Shown: positions 39,957 to 53,557, numbered from the stretch's first letter. The stretch: DNA of 64,000 nucleotides from DASRHK01 sp963776465 (GCA_963776465.1 CAVZMV010000001.1:372001-436000); one strand, 5' to 3'. Notes: generated from the sequence alone by a model not told the origin. Numbers and translations: made by a program.

Positions 39957-41998
39957 TTCCAGTTCCAGCGCAGCTCGAGGAACAGCCCGCGCTCCAGCTT
40001 GCTGCGGGTGGCCTGCGGCCCGTTCTCGGGGTGGCTGTCGTGCACCAGGTTGCGGCCCACCAGCCCCAGCTCCAGGCCCGGCCCGAAGGAGCGTGCCAGA
40101 CGCAGGTTCAATTCCGTGTAGGCCGGCACGCGCGTCGAGCCGCTGGTGCTCGATGGCGTCGCCGTCTGCGGCAGCGCCGCGACGTAGCGCCAGAACGCGC
40201 CCAGGTGCCAGTTCGGCGCGAACGCATAGGAGGCGACCAGCCCGGCCTGGTGCCGGGGGTTGCTGCCTTCCAGGGTAGCCGCGGTATTGACGTCGCCGCT
40301 GTCGCCGTCCGGGCGCGCGTCGAGGACGAGGAACGAGTAGAACGGCCGCAGCTCGAGCTCGTCGGCCGCCTGCCAGACCACGCTGAGCTCGGCGCCGTAG
40401 CCGTGCGCGCGCATCTTGTTGTCGAAGGCGCCGGTCAACGTCGTCGGCTCGGTGCTGCGCAGGCTGGTGTAGTCGTTGAAGTAGGTCGCAAGGTCGAGCG
40501 CCAGGTTGTCGCGCGCGCGCCAGCGCAGGCCCCATTCGTAGGCGATCAGCTTCTCGGAATCCAGGTTCGGATTGCCGATGCGCGACAGGCCGGGACCGCA
40601 GACGCCCGGGAAGCCGTTGGGCTCAGGGCAGAAGATGGCGATGTCCTGGTCGATGCGGTTGGGCGTGCGCACCGCGCGCGACACCGCGGTCCAGGTGAAC
40701 ACCGTCGGCGAGGCCTGCCAGCCGAGCCGGATGCTCGGCTGCACTTCGAACCCCGACAGGCTGTTGTGCTCGAACTTGCTGCCGATCGTCAGGGTGCCGC
40801 CCTCGAACAGGCTGACCTGGTCCTGCAGGAACGCGCTGTAGGTGTTGAGCGCCCGCGAGGCCGGATCGAACAGGATCACCAGCGGCGGCCCGCCGGTCTC
40901 GTCGCGCGACCGCTTGAAGCCGGCGCCGTAGACCAGGGTGTTGCGCTCGCCGATCAGCCATTGCTGCTGGAAGTCGATGGCGGCGGTCTTGCGCCGCTCG
41001 GTGAAGATGGTCGGGTCGACGATGCTGTAAGTGTCGTACGACGCCTGCACCGACCAGCGCCCGTCGTCGTCCTTGCCGCCGGTCCAGCGCGCCAGCACGT
41101 TGCCGCCGCTCTTGTCGAGGTCGGCAACTGGCCCGCTACCGCCCATGGCGTCGATGGTCTGGACGTTCTCGTCGGCGCGGTACAGGTCGCCGGCGATGGT
41201 CAGCGAGTTGGCGTCGTTGACGTCCCAGTCGGAGCGGAAGCCGGTCTGGATCATGCGCATGTCGTCGGCCGGATCGCCGCCGTCGGCCCGTGTCGCCGAG
41301 TCGCGCGAGGAGGCCTGGCTGTAGATGCGCAGGCTGCCGGTCTCTCCCAGCCGCACGCCCAGGCGTGCAGATGCGCCGTACGGGTCCTCGTTGCCGGCGT
41401 AGATCGCCCCGCTGGCGCCCTGCGTCTGCGCCGCGCTCTTGGTGATGATGTTGATGACGCCGTTGACGGCGTTGGCGCCCCAGAGCGTCGCCCCGGGGCC
41501 GCGGATGACCTCGATGCGGTCGATGTCCGGCAGATAGGTGTCGAGCACGTCCCAGAACACGCTGGAGGTCAGCGGCGTGTAGACGCTGCGGCCGTCGAGC
41601 AGGACTTCGAGCTTGTCGGCGCTGGTGCTGTTGAAGCCGCGCGCGGAGATGGCATAAGAGGTGACCGAGCGCTGCGCGACCTGCAGGCCCGGAACCAGGC
41701 GCAGCGCCTCGGCGATGCGGCGCACGCCCGAGCGGCGGATCTCGGCGCCGGTGAGGACGAAGATCGCGGCCGCGGCGGCGGTTGCGGGCTCGGCTCGCTT
41801 GGACACGGAGGTCACCTCGACCTGCATCAGCTCGTCGAACGGCACCGCGGTGACGTCGGAGGCCAGCTTCGGAAGGGCGACGGTTTCGCCGTCCAGCGCG
41901 GAGGCGCTGGCACAGACCAGGAGCATGGCGACCGCAGGGGCGCCGGCCGCGAGCCGGCGGCCGGCCGAGCGCCACATTCGAGCAGCTAATTGCGTCAT
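39953..41998 (-). CDS. TonB-dependent outer-membrane receptor
   Basis: After a signal peptide (…AAGAPAVAMLLVCASASA) lies a plug domain with EIRRSGVRRIAEALRLVPGLQVAQ, DGRSVYTPLTSSVFWD and IDRIEVIRGPGATLWGANAVNGVINIITKS, followed by a long beta-barrel ending in LFLELRWNW. ATG 41998 gives 681 residues. No classical TonB box is obvious by eye. As the first gene of an operon with YfiR and kinases it may serve as the sensor for an extracellular ligand rather than for bulk uptake. The longer frame from 42031 is less likely. Confidence 0.9.
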   Translation of the reverse strand: MTQLAARMWRSAGRRLAAGAPAVAMLLVCASASALDGETVALPKLASDVTAVPFDELMQVEVTSVSKRAEPATAAAAAIFVLTGAEIRRSGVRRIAEALRLVPGLQVAQRSVTSYAISARGFNSTSADKLEVLLDGRSVYTPLTSSVFWDVLDTYLPDIDRIEVIRGPGATLWGANAVNGVINIITKSAAQTQGASGAIYAGNEDPYGASARLGVRLGETGSLRIYSQASSRDSATRADGGDPADDMRMIQTGFRSDWDVNDANSLTIAGDLYRADENVQTIDAMGGSGPVADLDKSGGNVLARWTGGKDDDGRWSVQASYDTYSIVDPTIFTERRKTAAIDFQQQWLIGERNTLVYGAGFKRSRDETGGPPLVILFDPASRALNTYSAFLQDQVSLFEGGTLTIGSKFEHNSLSGFEVQPSIRLGWQASPTVFTWTAVSRAVRTPNRIDQDIAIFCPEPNGFPGVCGPGLSRIGNPNLDSEKLIAYEWGLRWRARDNLALDLATYFNDYTSLRSTEPTTLTGAFDNKMRAHGYGAELSVVWQAADELELRPFYSFLVLDARPDGDSGDVNTAATLEGSNPRHQAGLVASYAFAPNWHLGAFWRYVAALPQTATPSSTSGSTRVPAYTELNLRLARSFGPGLELGLVGRNLVHDSHPENGPQATRSKLERGLFLELRWNWK

Positions 41999-42146
41999 CG
42001 CGCCCTCCGTGTCGAACTGGGCCGCAGGCACTTTATACCCAAGCCCTTCCCGCGCTAGGCATGCGTAGAAGTACCTCTACTTGCCGGGACCCCCGGCGGG
42101 GCGCGTAATGCCCCATGCGCGCGCGGCTTCGGCGCGGACGGAGGTC

Positions 42147-43793
<1,647 letters not shown>

Positions 43794-43795
43794 AA

Positions 43796-43825
43796 CGCAG
43801 TCGGGGCTAACAGCCCCTCCTACAA
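43796..43825. repeat. half GTAGGAG repeat
   Basis: GCAGTCGGGGCTAACAGCCC and CTCCTACAAG match the right half of the GTAGGAG repeats, with one hairpin (GGGGCTAACAGCCCC). It lies between the convergent hybrid kinase and dusC. Confidence 0.65.
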
Positions 43826-43832
43826 GCCCTTT

Positions 43833-44780
43833 CTACAACGCCCCTCCAACAAGCGCGTCGAGCGTCGTGCAATCGCTCTCGCGACGCGCGGCGTCGAACA
43901 TCGCTGCGGCCTCGCTGTAATTGCGTGCCAGCGCGCGCAGCCACTGCTTGAGACGTCCGGGCGCGTAGGCCGGACTGAGCTTGTCGCGCACCTGCCGCCA
44001 GAAATCCTGCACCAGCGGCTGCAGCTCGCTCCAGGTCATCGGCGCCGGCGCGCGTCCCTGGCGCACTGCGGCGATCTGCCGCGCCAGGTCCGGTCGCGCG
44101 ATCAATCCGCGTCCGAGCATGATGTGCGTCGCGCCGGAGATCTCCCGACAACGCTGCCAGTCGGCGACGTCCCAGATCTCGCCGTTGGCGAACACCGGAA
44201 CGTTCACCACCTCCTGCACGCGTGCGATCCATTCCCAATGCGCCGGCGGCTTGTATCCGTCGACCTTGGTGCGCGCGTGCACCACGATCTGCGAGGCGCC
44301 GCCGTCGGCGAGCGCCCGCGCGCAATCCAGCGCCACGTCGGTGCTGTCGTAGCCCAGCCGCATCTTCGCCGTCACCGGAATGCGCGACGGCACCGCAGCG
44401 CGCACGGCGCGCAGGATCCGGTGCAGCAGCTCGGGCTCTTTCAGCAGCACCGCGCCGCCGCGCGACTTGTTCACGGTCTTGGCGGGACAGCCGAAGTTCA
44501 GGTCGACGACCGGCGCGCCGAGCGTGCACGCCAGCGCCGCGTTCTCCGCCAGGCACGTGGGATCGGAGCCGAGCAATTGCACGTGCATCGGCGTGCCCGC
44601 ACGCGTGCGCGCGCCGCGCGCCAGCTCCGGCGCGTGGCGGCGGAACACGTGCTCGGGCAGCAGCTGGTCGTTGACGCGGATGAATTCGGTGACGCACCAG
44701 TCGACGCCGCCGACGCGCGTCAGCACGTCGCGCAGCACGTGGTCGACCAGGCCCTCCATCGGGGCGAGCGCGATCTGCAT
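43833..44780 (-). CDS. dusC: tRNA-dihydrouridine(16) synthase DusC
   Basis: The N-terminus MQIALAPMEGLVDHVLRDVLTRVG and CVTEFIRVNDQLLPEHVF follow DusC. LNFGCPAKTVNKSRGGA contains the catalytic cysteine, and ANGEIW and IMLGRGLIARPDL form the FMN-binding end of the TIM barrel. It reduces uridine 16 in tRNAs. It has 315 residues, as expected. DusC rather than DusA/B is favoured by the start and FIRV motif. Confidence 0.87.
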   Translation of the reverse strand: MQIALAPMEGLVDHVLRDVLTRVGGVDWCVTEFIRVNDQLLPEHVFRRHAPELARGARTRAGTPMHVQLLGSDPTCLAENAALACTLGAPVVDLNFGCPAKTVNKSRGGAVLLKEPELLHRILRAVRAAVPSRIPVTAKMRLGYDSTDVALDCARALADGGASQIVVHARTKVDGYKPPAHWEWIARVQEVVNVPVFANGEIWDVADWQRCREISGATHIMLGRGLIARPDLARQIAAVRQGRAPAPMTWSELQPLVQDFWRQVRDKLSPAYAPGRLKQWLRALARNYSEAAAMFDAARRESDCTTLDALVGGAL

Positions 44781-44784
44781 CGGG

Positions 44785-44826
44785 AGTTCCCTCTCCCCTT
44801 GCGGGAGAGGGTCAGGGAGAGGGGTT
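44785..44826. repeat. palindromic CTCTCCC repeat in intergenic DNA
   Basis: CCCTCTCCCCTTGCGGGAGAGGG is an inverted repeat followed by TCAGGGAGAGGG. It lies in the space between dusC and the BI-1 gene. It belongs to the same general family as the elements within the GH94 gene and the DUF6351-GH92 fusion. Confidence 0.7.
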
Positions 44827-44843
44827 GGCTGGTTGCGCTGCGT

Positions 44844-45560
44844 TTACCGCCGCCCGCCGAACAACCGCAGCAGCATCAGGAACAGGTTGATGAAGTCCAG
44901 GTACAGCGTCAGCGCGCCCATCACCGTCTTCTTGCCGAGCGACTCACCCTCTTCTCCGGCGACGTACAGCGCCTTGAGCTTCTGCGTGTCGTAAGCGGTG
45001 AGGCCGACGAAGACGATGACGCCCATCACCGACACCGCCCATTGCAGCGCGCTCGACTTCATCCAGAAGTTGACGACGCTGGCGATGATCACGCCGATCA
45101 GGCCCATGTAGAGGAAGGACGCGAAGCGCGTGAGATCGGTCTTGGTGGTGTAGCCGTAGAGACTCATCGCCCCGAACGTGCCGCCGGTGATGAAGAACAC
45201 GCGCGCGATGCTCTCGCCGGTGTAGAGCAGGAAGATGCCGGACAGCGACAGGCCCATCGTCGCTGCGTAGATCCAGTAGGTGACCTGCGCCGTGGCAAGG
45301 CTCATCTTCTGGATGCGGAAGGACAGGAACAGCACCATCGCCAGCGGCGCCAGCAGGACCACCCAGATCAGCGGCGTGCCGGCGATCTTCAGGTACAGGC
45401 CGCTGGACGCGGCGTAATACGCGACGGCGCCGGTGGCCGCGAGCCCGCCGGCCATGTAGCTGTAGATGCCGCGCATGTAGTCGCCCAGACCCGCGTCCTG
45501 GACGATGACGGCTTCCGGACGAGCGGCGGCGGCGAGACGGGGCTTGAGTTCGATGGGCAT
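44844..45560 (-). CDS. Bax inhibitor-1/YccA family membrane protein
   Basis: Seven predicted helices follow a hydrophilic N-terminus. Motifs such as YMAGGLAATGAVAYY, IYAATMGLSLSGIFLLYTGESI, GATFGAMSLYGYTTKTDLT-type and the ending ALTLYLDFINLFLMLLRL are those of the BI-1/YccA family. Members act as calcium leak channels or FtsH modulators; the bacterial role is not settled. The product has 238 residues. An 11-bp-armed palindrome lies at its ribosome site. Confidence 0.88.
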   Translation of the reverse strand: MPIELKPRLAAAARPEAVIVQDAGLGDYMRGIYSYMAGGLAATGAVAYYAASSGLYLKIAGTPLIWVVLLAPLAMVLFLSFRIQKMSLATAQVTYWIYAATMGLSLSGIFLLYTGESIARVFFITGGTFGAMSLYGYTTKTDLTRFASFLYMGLIGVIIASVVNFWMKSSALQWAVSVMGVIVFVGLTAYDTQKLKALYVAGEEGESLGKKTVMGALTLYLDFINLFLMLLRLFGGRR

Positions 45561-45569
45561 GAGCGCGTT

Positions 45570-45594
45570 CCTTGTTATCGATGCGATAACAAGG
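45570..45594. promoter_or_regulatory. 25-bp palindrome overlapping the BI-1 ribosome site
   Basis: CCTTGTTATCG (45570-45580)-ATG-CGATAACAAGG (45584-45594) is perfectly inverted. On the minus strand the second arm ends in AAGGA, the likely Shine-Dalgarno of the BI-1 gene, 9 bases before its ATG. It can be an operator or an RNA hairpin that hides the ribosome site. Confidence 0.55.
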
Positions 45595-45617
45595 ATACGC
45601 GGGTTGGCCTCATCGGG

Positions 45618-46085
45618 TCAGGCGGTTTCCGCGGTCTTCGCGGCGGCCCGGTAGCTGTTGCGCAGGTCGCGGACGATGTTGTGGTTGCGGATCGCGCCTT
45701 CGTACTGGCGCTGCACCACCTTCTCGATCAGCTGCGGAAGCTTGACGTTGAGCGCGTTGATGTACGCAGCCTTGGCGCGGTCTTCGGCGCGCTCGATCTC
45801 CTCGAGCATGCCGAGGTTGGGATCGCCGACCGACGTCTTCATCTTGGCCCAGCCGCGATTGGCCGCACCGACGACGGTGCCGCTGTCCGCGGGCGTGCCG
45901 CCGAGCGACTGCACCAGCTGCTGCAATTCGGTCACCGCGGTATCGCAGTCCGCGGATCGTCCCTGGAACATCGTCTTCAGCTCGGGATTCGTCGCTACCT
46001 CGGCGGCGTCGGCGAATCCTTTCTTGCCATCCTCGGACGTCTGGATGAGATCGTTGAGCACCGTCAGTGTGTCATCGGCGTGCAT
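45618..46085 (-). CDS. PA2169/DUF2383-type four-helix-bundle protein
   Basis: This 155-residue protein is all helical: LNDLIQTSEDGKKGFADAAEVATNPELKTMFQGRSADCDTAVTELQQLVQSLGG… These features match the PA2169/DUF2383 family, ferritin-like helical proteins linked to stress. No signal peptide is seen. ATG at 46085 is preferred because the longer frame adds an unrelated, Pro-rich leader. Function unknown. Confidence 0.78.
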   Translation of the reverse strand: MHADDTLTVLNDLIQTSEDGKKGFADAAEVATNPELKTMFQGRSADCDTAVTELQQLVQSLGGTPADSGTVVGAANRGWAKMKTSVGDPNLGMLEEIERAEDRAKAAYINALNVKLPQLIEKVVQRQYEGAIRNHNIVRDLRNSYRAAAKTAETA

Positions 46086-46181
46086 GTGGGGTTCCTTGCG
46101 TGGCAGCCGGAGATGTCCGGCATCTGCCCCCAAGATGAACCCGCACCGCCGATCAGTCGGTGCGCTACGACACCCAGATGA

Positions 46182-46388
46182 CTAGACGCCGCGGATCTTC
46201 GACGCCTGCGGACCCTTCTTGCCCTGCGTGACCTCGAACTCGACCTTCTGGCCTTCCTGCAGCGGACCGCCGCTCTGCACTTCGCTGATGTGCGCGAACA
46301 GATCCTTGCCGCCGTCGGAAGGCGTGATGAAGCCGAATCCTTTCGATTCGTTGAACCACTTCACCGTGCCCGTGCCTTTGTCTGCCAT
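46182..46388 (-). CDS. cold-shock protein (CspA family)
   Basis: The 68-residue protein has the RNA-binding motifs KGFGFITP (RNP1) and DLFAHISE (RNP2) and starts GTGTVKWFNESKG. It binds single-stranded nucleic acid and unwinds RNA. The paralogue cannot be named from the sequence. Confidence 0.92.
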   Translation of the reverse strand: MADKGTGTVKWFNESKGFGFITPSDGGKDLFAHISEVQSGGPLQEGQKVEFEVTQGKKGPQASKIRGV

Positions 46389-46530
46389 GTCTGCATTCCT
46401 CGTTGCTGGTGGGCGCCATTGTCACCGCATTGCGCGACGAGCGCTCGCGCGCGCTTCGGGAAACGGCATCGCGCCAAGCGCGTATAGTGACGCACCGTGC
46501 TCCTGCGGTGCTCCACTTGCGGAATCGCCC

Positions 46531-46791
46531 ATGGCACGCATCACCATCGAAGATTGTCTCGAACGCGTCCCCAGCCACTTCATGCTGACGCGCATCGCCG
46601 CCAAGCGCGCGCGCCAGCTGGCCCGCGGCGCCGAAGCCAAGCTGCCCTGGCACGATCACAAGTCGACGGTGCTGGCCCTGCAGGAAATCGCCAACGGCCA
46701 CGTCACCGAGTCGGTGCTGGACGAGGCGGACCTCGCAATCATCGAGCAGCCGAAGGTCGACTTCGACCGGCTGGATCCGCTGTTCGAGTGA
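46531..46791 (+). CDS. rpoZ: RNA polymerase omega subunit-like protein
   Basis: MARITIEDCLERVPSHFMLTRIAAKRARQLARG and HKSTVLALQEIANGHV match omega (MARxTVEDC…RFxLVxxAxxRARQL…ALREI), which assists assembly of the beta' subunit. The 86 residues are typical. Some conserved positions differ (SHFMLTRIAA), and the usual neighbours gmk and spoT are missing, so it may be a second or moved copy. A TATAGT (46483-46488) is a possible -10 box. Confidence 0.8.
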   Translation: MARITIEDCLERVPSHFMLTRIAAKRARQLARGAEAKLPWHDHKSTVLALQEIANGHVTESVLDEADLAIIEQPKVDFDRLDPLFE

Positions 46792-46797
46792 CCACAC

Positions 46798-46820
46798 GAT
46801 CCTGGCCCGCGGCCAGGATC
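46798..46820. terminator. 10-bp hairpin between convergent rpoZ and a methyltransferase
   Basis: GATCCTGGCC-CGC-GGCCAGGATC is a perfect 10-bp inverted repeat with a three-base loop. There is no T tract, so its role as a terminator is only suggested by its place after rpoZ and next to the convergent methyltransferase gene. Confidence 0.45.
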
Positions 46821-46828
46821 TTGCGCAG

Positions 46829-47692
46829 CTACGCCGGGTTGCGCGCCGTGACGAACCAGGTGCTCGACGGTCCCCAGACGCCGTCCTTGCGAACGTAGCG
46901 CGACAGCGTTTCGCGCAGCGCCGTCACCACCTGCGGCTTGCGCTTGGTGCCCTCCTCGCCGGCGAGCCGGATGATCTCGCCCGCCGGCCCCAGCGCCATC
47001 GCGAACTCCACCGCCTCCTCCAGGTCGCGGCCGATGCAGATGTCCGCGTCGAAGCGCTCGAAGCCGATGCGATCGTAGCCCGCCGCCTTGAGCATCGCGC
47101 TGACCATGTCCGGCCCGGCCATCGAGAACGGCCCGGGCCCGCAATGGACCTGGTTGCTTTCTTCGTGCGACACCACCGGCACGATCTCGCGCACGCGTAG
47201 CTCGGCGTCGTGCAGCCAGGGGTTCTCCTCACGCTTGCGCCAGACGATCTGCGTGAACTCCCCGCCCGGCTTGAGCGCCTTGCGGATGTTGCGCATCGCC
47301 GCGCCCGGCGCCATGAAGAACATCGTGCCGAAGCGCGCGAAGGCCGCGTCATAGGGTCCGCGCAGGTCGTCGCTCTGCACGTCGGCGACGAAGAATGACG
47401 CGTTGGCGACGCCGGCGACCCTGCCGTCGTCTGCTGCAGCATCGATGAAGTTCTTCGCGCAATCCACGCCGGCAGCATGTCCCGACGGTCCGACCGCCTG
47501 CGCGATGCGCAGCGTGCTGTCGCCGAATCCGCAACCGACGTCGAGCACGCGCGCGCCCTTGCCGTAGGCGCCGCGCGAAAGCACCTCGTTGCTGTGGGCG
47601 GCAAGGCCCGCGACGAGCAGATGCTTGAAGCGCGTGAACTTGTCGAACAGCACCGTGTTCCAGGCTTCGACGACGACGGCGTTGTCGCTCAT
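46829..47692 (-). CDS. class I SAM-dependent methyltransferase
   Basis: The 287-residue protein has ARVLDVGCGFGDSTLRIA (motif I), HAAGVDCAKNFIDAA (motif II) and the UbiE-like DLRGPYDAAFARFGTMFFM and IRKALKPGGEFTQIVW motifs. Its start MSDNAVVVEAWN… and C-terminus (TWFVTARNPA) suggest the same subfamily as the gene at 9143. Substrate unknown. ATG 47692 is preferred. Confidence 0.82.
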   Translation of the reverse strand: MSDNAVVVEAWNTVLFDKFTRFKHLLVAGLAAHSNEVLSRGAYGKGARVLDVGCGFGDSTLRIAQAVGPSGHAAGVDCAKNFIDAAADDGRVAGVANASFFVADVQSDDLRGPYDAAFARFGTMFFMAPGAAMRNIRKALKPGGEFTQIVWRKREENPWLHDAELRVREIVPVVSHEESNQVHCGPGPFSMAGPDMVSAMLKAAGYDRIGFERFDADICIGRDLEEAVEFAMALGPAGEIIRLAGEEGTKRKPQVVTALRETLSRYVRKDGVWGPSSTWFVTARNPA

Positions 47693-47734
47693 ACAACTCT
47701 CCCGCGGACTGGACGGTCGAACTAGCATAAGCGC

Positions 47735-48586
47735 ATGAAGATCGCGACATACAACGTCAACGGCATCCGCTCGCGGCTGCCCAACCTGCTCGAGTGGCTG
47801 GAACGCGAAAGCCCCGACGTCGCCTGCCTGCAGGAGCTGAAAGCAGTCGACGCCGCGTTCCCCGTGCTCGACATCCGTCGCGCCGGCTACGAATCGATCT
47901 GGAACGGCCAGGCGTCATGGAACGGCGTCGCCATCCTCGCCAAGGGCGTCAAGCCCGTGGAGACGCGCCGCGGTCTTCCCGGCGGCGCCGACGACACGCA
48001 CAGCCGCTATCTGGAAGCGGCGGTCAACGGCGTCCTCGTCGGCTGCCTTTACCTTCCCAACGGCAATCCGCAGCCGGGGCCGAAGTTCGACTACAAGCTC
48101 TCCTGGTTCGAGCGGCTGATCCGCTACGCGGCCAAGCTCTACAAGAGCGGGCAGCCGGTGGTGCTCGCCGGCGATTACAACGTGGTGCCGACGGACGAGC
48201 TCGACATCTACAACCCAAAATCCTGGCGCAAGGACGCGCTGCTGCAGCCGCAAACGCGCGAGTGCTACCGCCGGCTGCTGGCGCAAGGGTGGACCGACGC
48301 GCTGCGCGAGCACGTCGGCGACAAGAAGGTGTTCACCTTCTGGGACTACTTCCGCCAGCACTGGCCGCGCAACGCGGGCCTGCGCATCGACCATCTCTTG
48401 CTGAGCGGTCCGCTAAAATCAGGCCTGCTCGGGGCCGGCGTCGATCGCTGGGTCCGCGGCCAGCCCCACGCCAGCGACCACGCGCCGACCTGGGTGGAGC
48501 TGGAGCTCGGATCCAAGAAGAAGCCGGCGCGCCGGATTGTCCGGTCGCGGACGCAAAAAGAACCTTTGCGAAAGCGCAAAGCCTAA
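47735..48586 (+). CDS. xthA: exodeoxyribonuclease III
   Basis: This 283-residue protein has MKIATYNVNGIRSR, ACLQELKAVD (catalytic Glu), GCLYLPNGN, VLAGDYNVVP (Asp/Asn) and RIDHLLLSGPL…ASDHAPTWVEL (His), the full exonuclease III/AP endonuclease set. It repairs abasic sites in DNA. A KKKPARR-rich C-terminal tail extends beyond usual XthA. The next gene, KaiC-like, starts 22 bp on and may be co-transcribed. Confidence 0.9.
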   Translation: MKIATYNVNGIRSRLPNLLEWLERESPDVACLQELKAVDAAFPVLDIRRAGYESIWNGQASWNGVAILAKGVKPVETRRGLPGGADDTHSRYLEAAVNGVLVGCLYLPNGNPQPGPKFDYKLSWFERLIRYAAKLYKSGQPVVLAGDYNVVPTDELDIYNPKSWRKDALLQPQTRECYRRLLAQGWTDALREHVGDKKVFTFWDYFRQHWPRNAGLRIDHLLLSGPLKSGLLGAGVDRWVRGQPHASDHAPTWVELELGSKKKPARRIVRSRTQKEPLRKRKA

Positions 48587-48608
48587 GGCACAGAAAGGGG
48601 GTTTTACC

Positions 48609-50110
48609 GTGAGCAAGACCAACAAAGGCGGCAACGCCAGGCCTTCCATCGCCACCGGCATTGCGGGCCTGGACGACATCCTGCACGGAGGCTTGACCCC
48701 GGAGCGGCTCTACCTGGTCGAGGGCGACCCCGGCGCGGGCAAGACCACGCTAGGCCTGCAGTTCCTGATCGAGGGCGTCCGCCTGGGCGAAAAGGGCATC
48801 TACGTCTCGCTATCCGAAACCAAGTCGGAGCTCGTGGCGATCGCGGCATCGCACGGGCTGTCGCTCCAAGGCATCGACATTTTCGAGATGGCCCCCTCCG
48901 AGGCGACGCTTGCGCCGGAGGACGAGAACACCATGTTCCATCCGTCCGAGATGGAGCTCGCCGACACCACCAAGGCGGTGCTGATCGAGATGGAGCGCAT
49001 CCAGCCGCAGCGTGTGGTGTTCGATTCACTCTCCGAAATGCGCCTGCTCGCGCAGAACCCGTTGCGCTACCGCCGTCACGTGCTGGCGCTCAAGCAGTTC
49101 TTCGCGGGCCGCCAGTGCACCGTCCTGCTGCTCGACGATCGCACGTCGGACTCGTCGGACCTGCAGCTGCAGAGCATCGCCCACGGCGTCATCACGCTGG
49201 AGCGGCGCTCGCCGGAGTACGGCGTGATGCAGCGCCGGCTGCAGATCCTGAAGCTGCGCGGCAAGGCCTTCCGCGCGGGCTTTCACGACTTCGTCATCCG
49301 CGAAGGCGGCCTGGTGGTGTTCCCGCGCCTGGTGGCCTCCGAGCATCGCGAGGCATTCGCGCCGGGACAGCTGTCCAGCAACCTGCCCGCGCTCGACGCG
49401 ATCATGGGCGGCGGGCTGGACAAGGGCTCCAGCACGCTCCTGATCGGGCCCGCAGGCTCGGGCAAGTCCACGATCGCGATCCAGTACGCGGTCGCGGCCG
49501 CGAACCGGGGCGATCGCGCGGCCGTGTTCCTGTTCGACGAATCGCCAAGGACACTCCTCGCCCGCGCGCGCGGCCTGAATCTGGGGCTGCAGCACGTGGT
49601 CGACAAAGGCGGCGTGGCGTTACGCCAGGTCGATCCCGGCGAGATGTCTGGCGGCGAGTTCGTGGCGCTGGTCCGCGCCGAAGTGGAGCAGAAGGGCGCC
49701 AAGGTCGTCGTGCTCGACAGCCTGACCGGCTATCTCAACGCGATCCCCGAGGTCCGCCACCTGGCGTTGCAGCTGCACGAGCTGCTCAGCTATCTGGGCC
49801 AGCGCGGCGTGACCTCGCTGCTCGTGCTCGCGCAGCAAGGCATCGTCGGGCAGATGCACACGCAGCTCGACGCCAGCTACCTGGCCGACTCGGTGGTGCT
49901 GCTGCGCTACTTCGAGGCAGGGGGTCACGTGCGCCAGGCGCTGTCGGTGGTCAAGAAGCGCAGCGGCGCGCACGAGCGCACGATCCGCGAATTCAGCTTC
50001 GGCCCGGAGGGCATCCGCATCGGCGAGCCGCTGACCCAGTTCGAAGGCGTGCTGTCGGGCACCCCCAGGTACGTCGGCAACAACATGCCTTTGCTCGGTG
50101 CCCAAACGCC

Positions 50111-50114
<4 letters not shown>
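48609..50114 (+). CDS. kaiC: KaiC-like double RecA-domain ATPase
   Basis: Both halves carry a KaiC domain: GDPGAGKTT (Walker A, near residue 40) with STGIAGLDDILHGGL, and GPAGSGKST (near 280) with LPALDAIMGGGLDKGSS. EESP-type loops are followed by VVLDSLTGYLNAIPE and QMHTQLDASYLADSVVLLRYFE. The cyanobacterial S431/T432 positions appear here as Ser and Tyr (my alignment by eye). GTG 48609 follows AAAGGGGG. It is coupled by overlap to a histidine kinase, and no kaiA or kaiB is present in the window. Confidence 0.85.
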
Positions 50115-51295
<1,181 letters not shown>

Positions 51296-51299
51296 GCGA

Positions 51300-51710
51300 T
51301 CAGCGTTTCAGGATCGCTTCGATCTCTTCCGGCGAATGCAGCCGCCCCACGCCGACGCCGGGGCAATCGCGCTTTACTTCCAGGCTCCAGACTTTCTTGG
51401 ACATGTTCTCCGGCCAGAACGGCCAGGTGCGGCACTGCCCGGGGCGCGCCTCGTAGACGGTGCAGCGCGCGCCGTCGAGGAACTGGCAGTCCTTGGCCGG
51501 CTCGCGCAGGTGGAACAGGCCTTCGGTCTTCTCGCAGTGCTGCCGCGTGAACGCGGCGGTGGTCAGGCCCAGGTGCTGCGCCATCCGCCGGCGCTCCTTC
51601 AAGTCCACGTAGATGTAGCCGTAGCCGTGGCGCGCGCGGCAGCACTCGCCGCAGCCGGTGCACTCGAAGCGGATGCCCGACGCGTAGACGCTCTTGTCGA
51701 TGCGGCTCAT
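51300..51710 (-). CDS. YkgJ-family cysteine-cluster protein
   Basis: The cysteines lie in FECTGCGECCRARHG and the later CTVYEARPGQCRTWPFWP and RDCPGVG, the YkgJ/CxxCxxxCC zinc- or iron-binding pattern. Length is 136 residues. Members are widespread but of unknown activity. ATG 51710 is preferred over a start at 51731, which would overlap the ABC exporter gene. Confidence 0.8.
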   Translation of the reverse strand: MSRIDKSVYASGIRFECTGCGECCRARHGYGYIYVDLKERRRMAQHLGLTTAAFTRQHCEKTEGLFHLREPAKDCQFLDGARCTVYEARPGQCRTWPFWPENMSKKVWSLEVKRDCPGVGVGRLHSPEEIEAILKR

Positions 51711-51723
51711 TGCGCTTGGATTG

Positions 51724-53472
<1,749 letters not shown>

Positions 53473-53557
53473 CACGGGCGGCACGATAGCAGGAGCGCCC
53501 TGGTCCAGCGTGTTGCCGCCGTCAGCGGAAATCCGCTGACGGCGTACCGCTCAGGGC

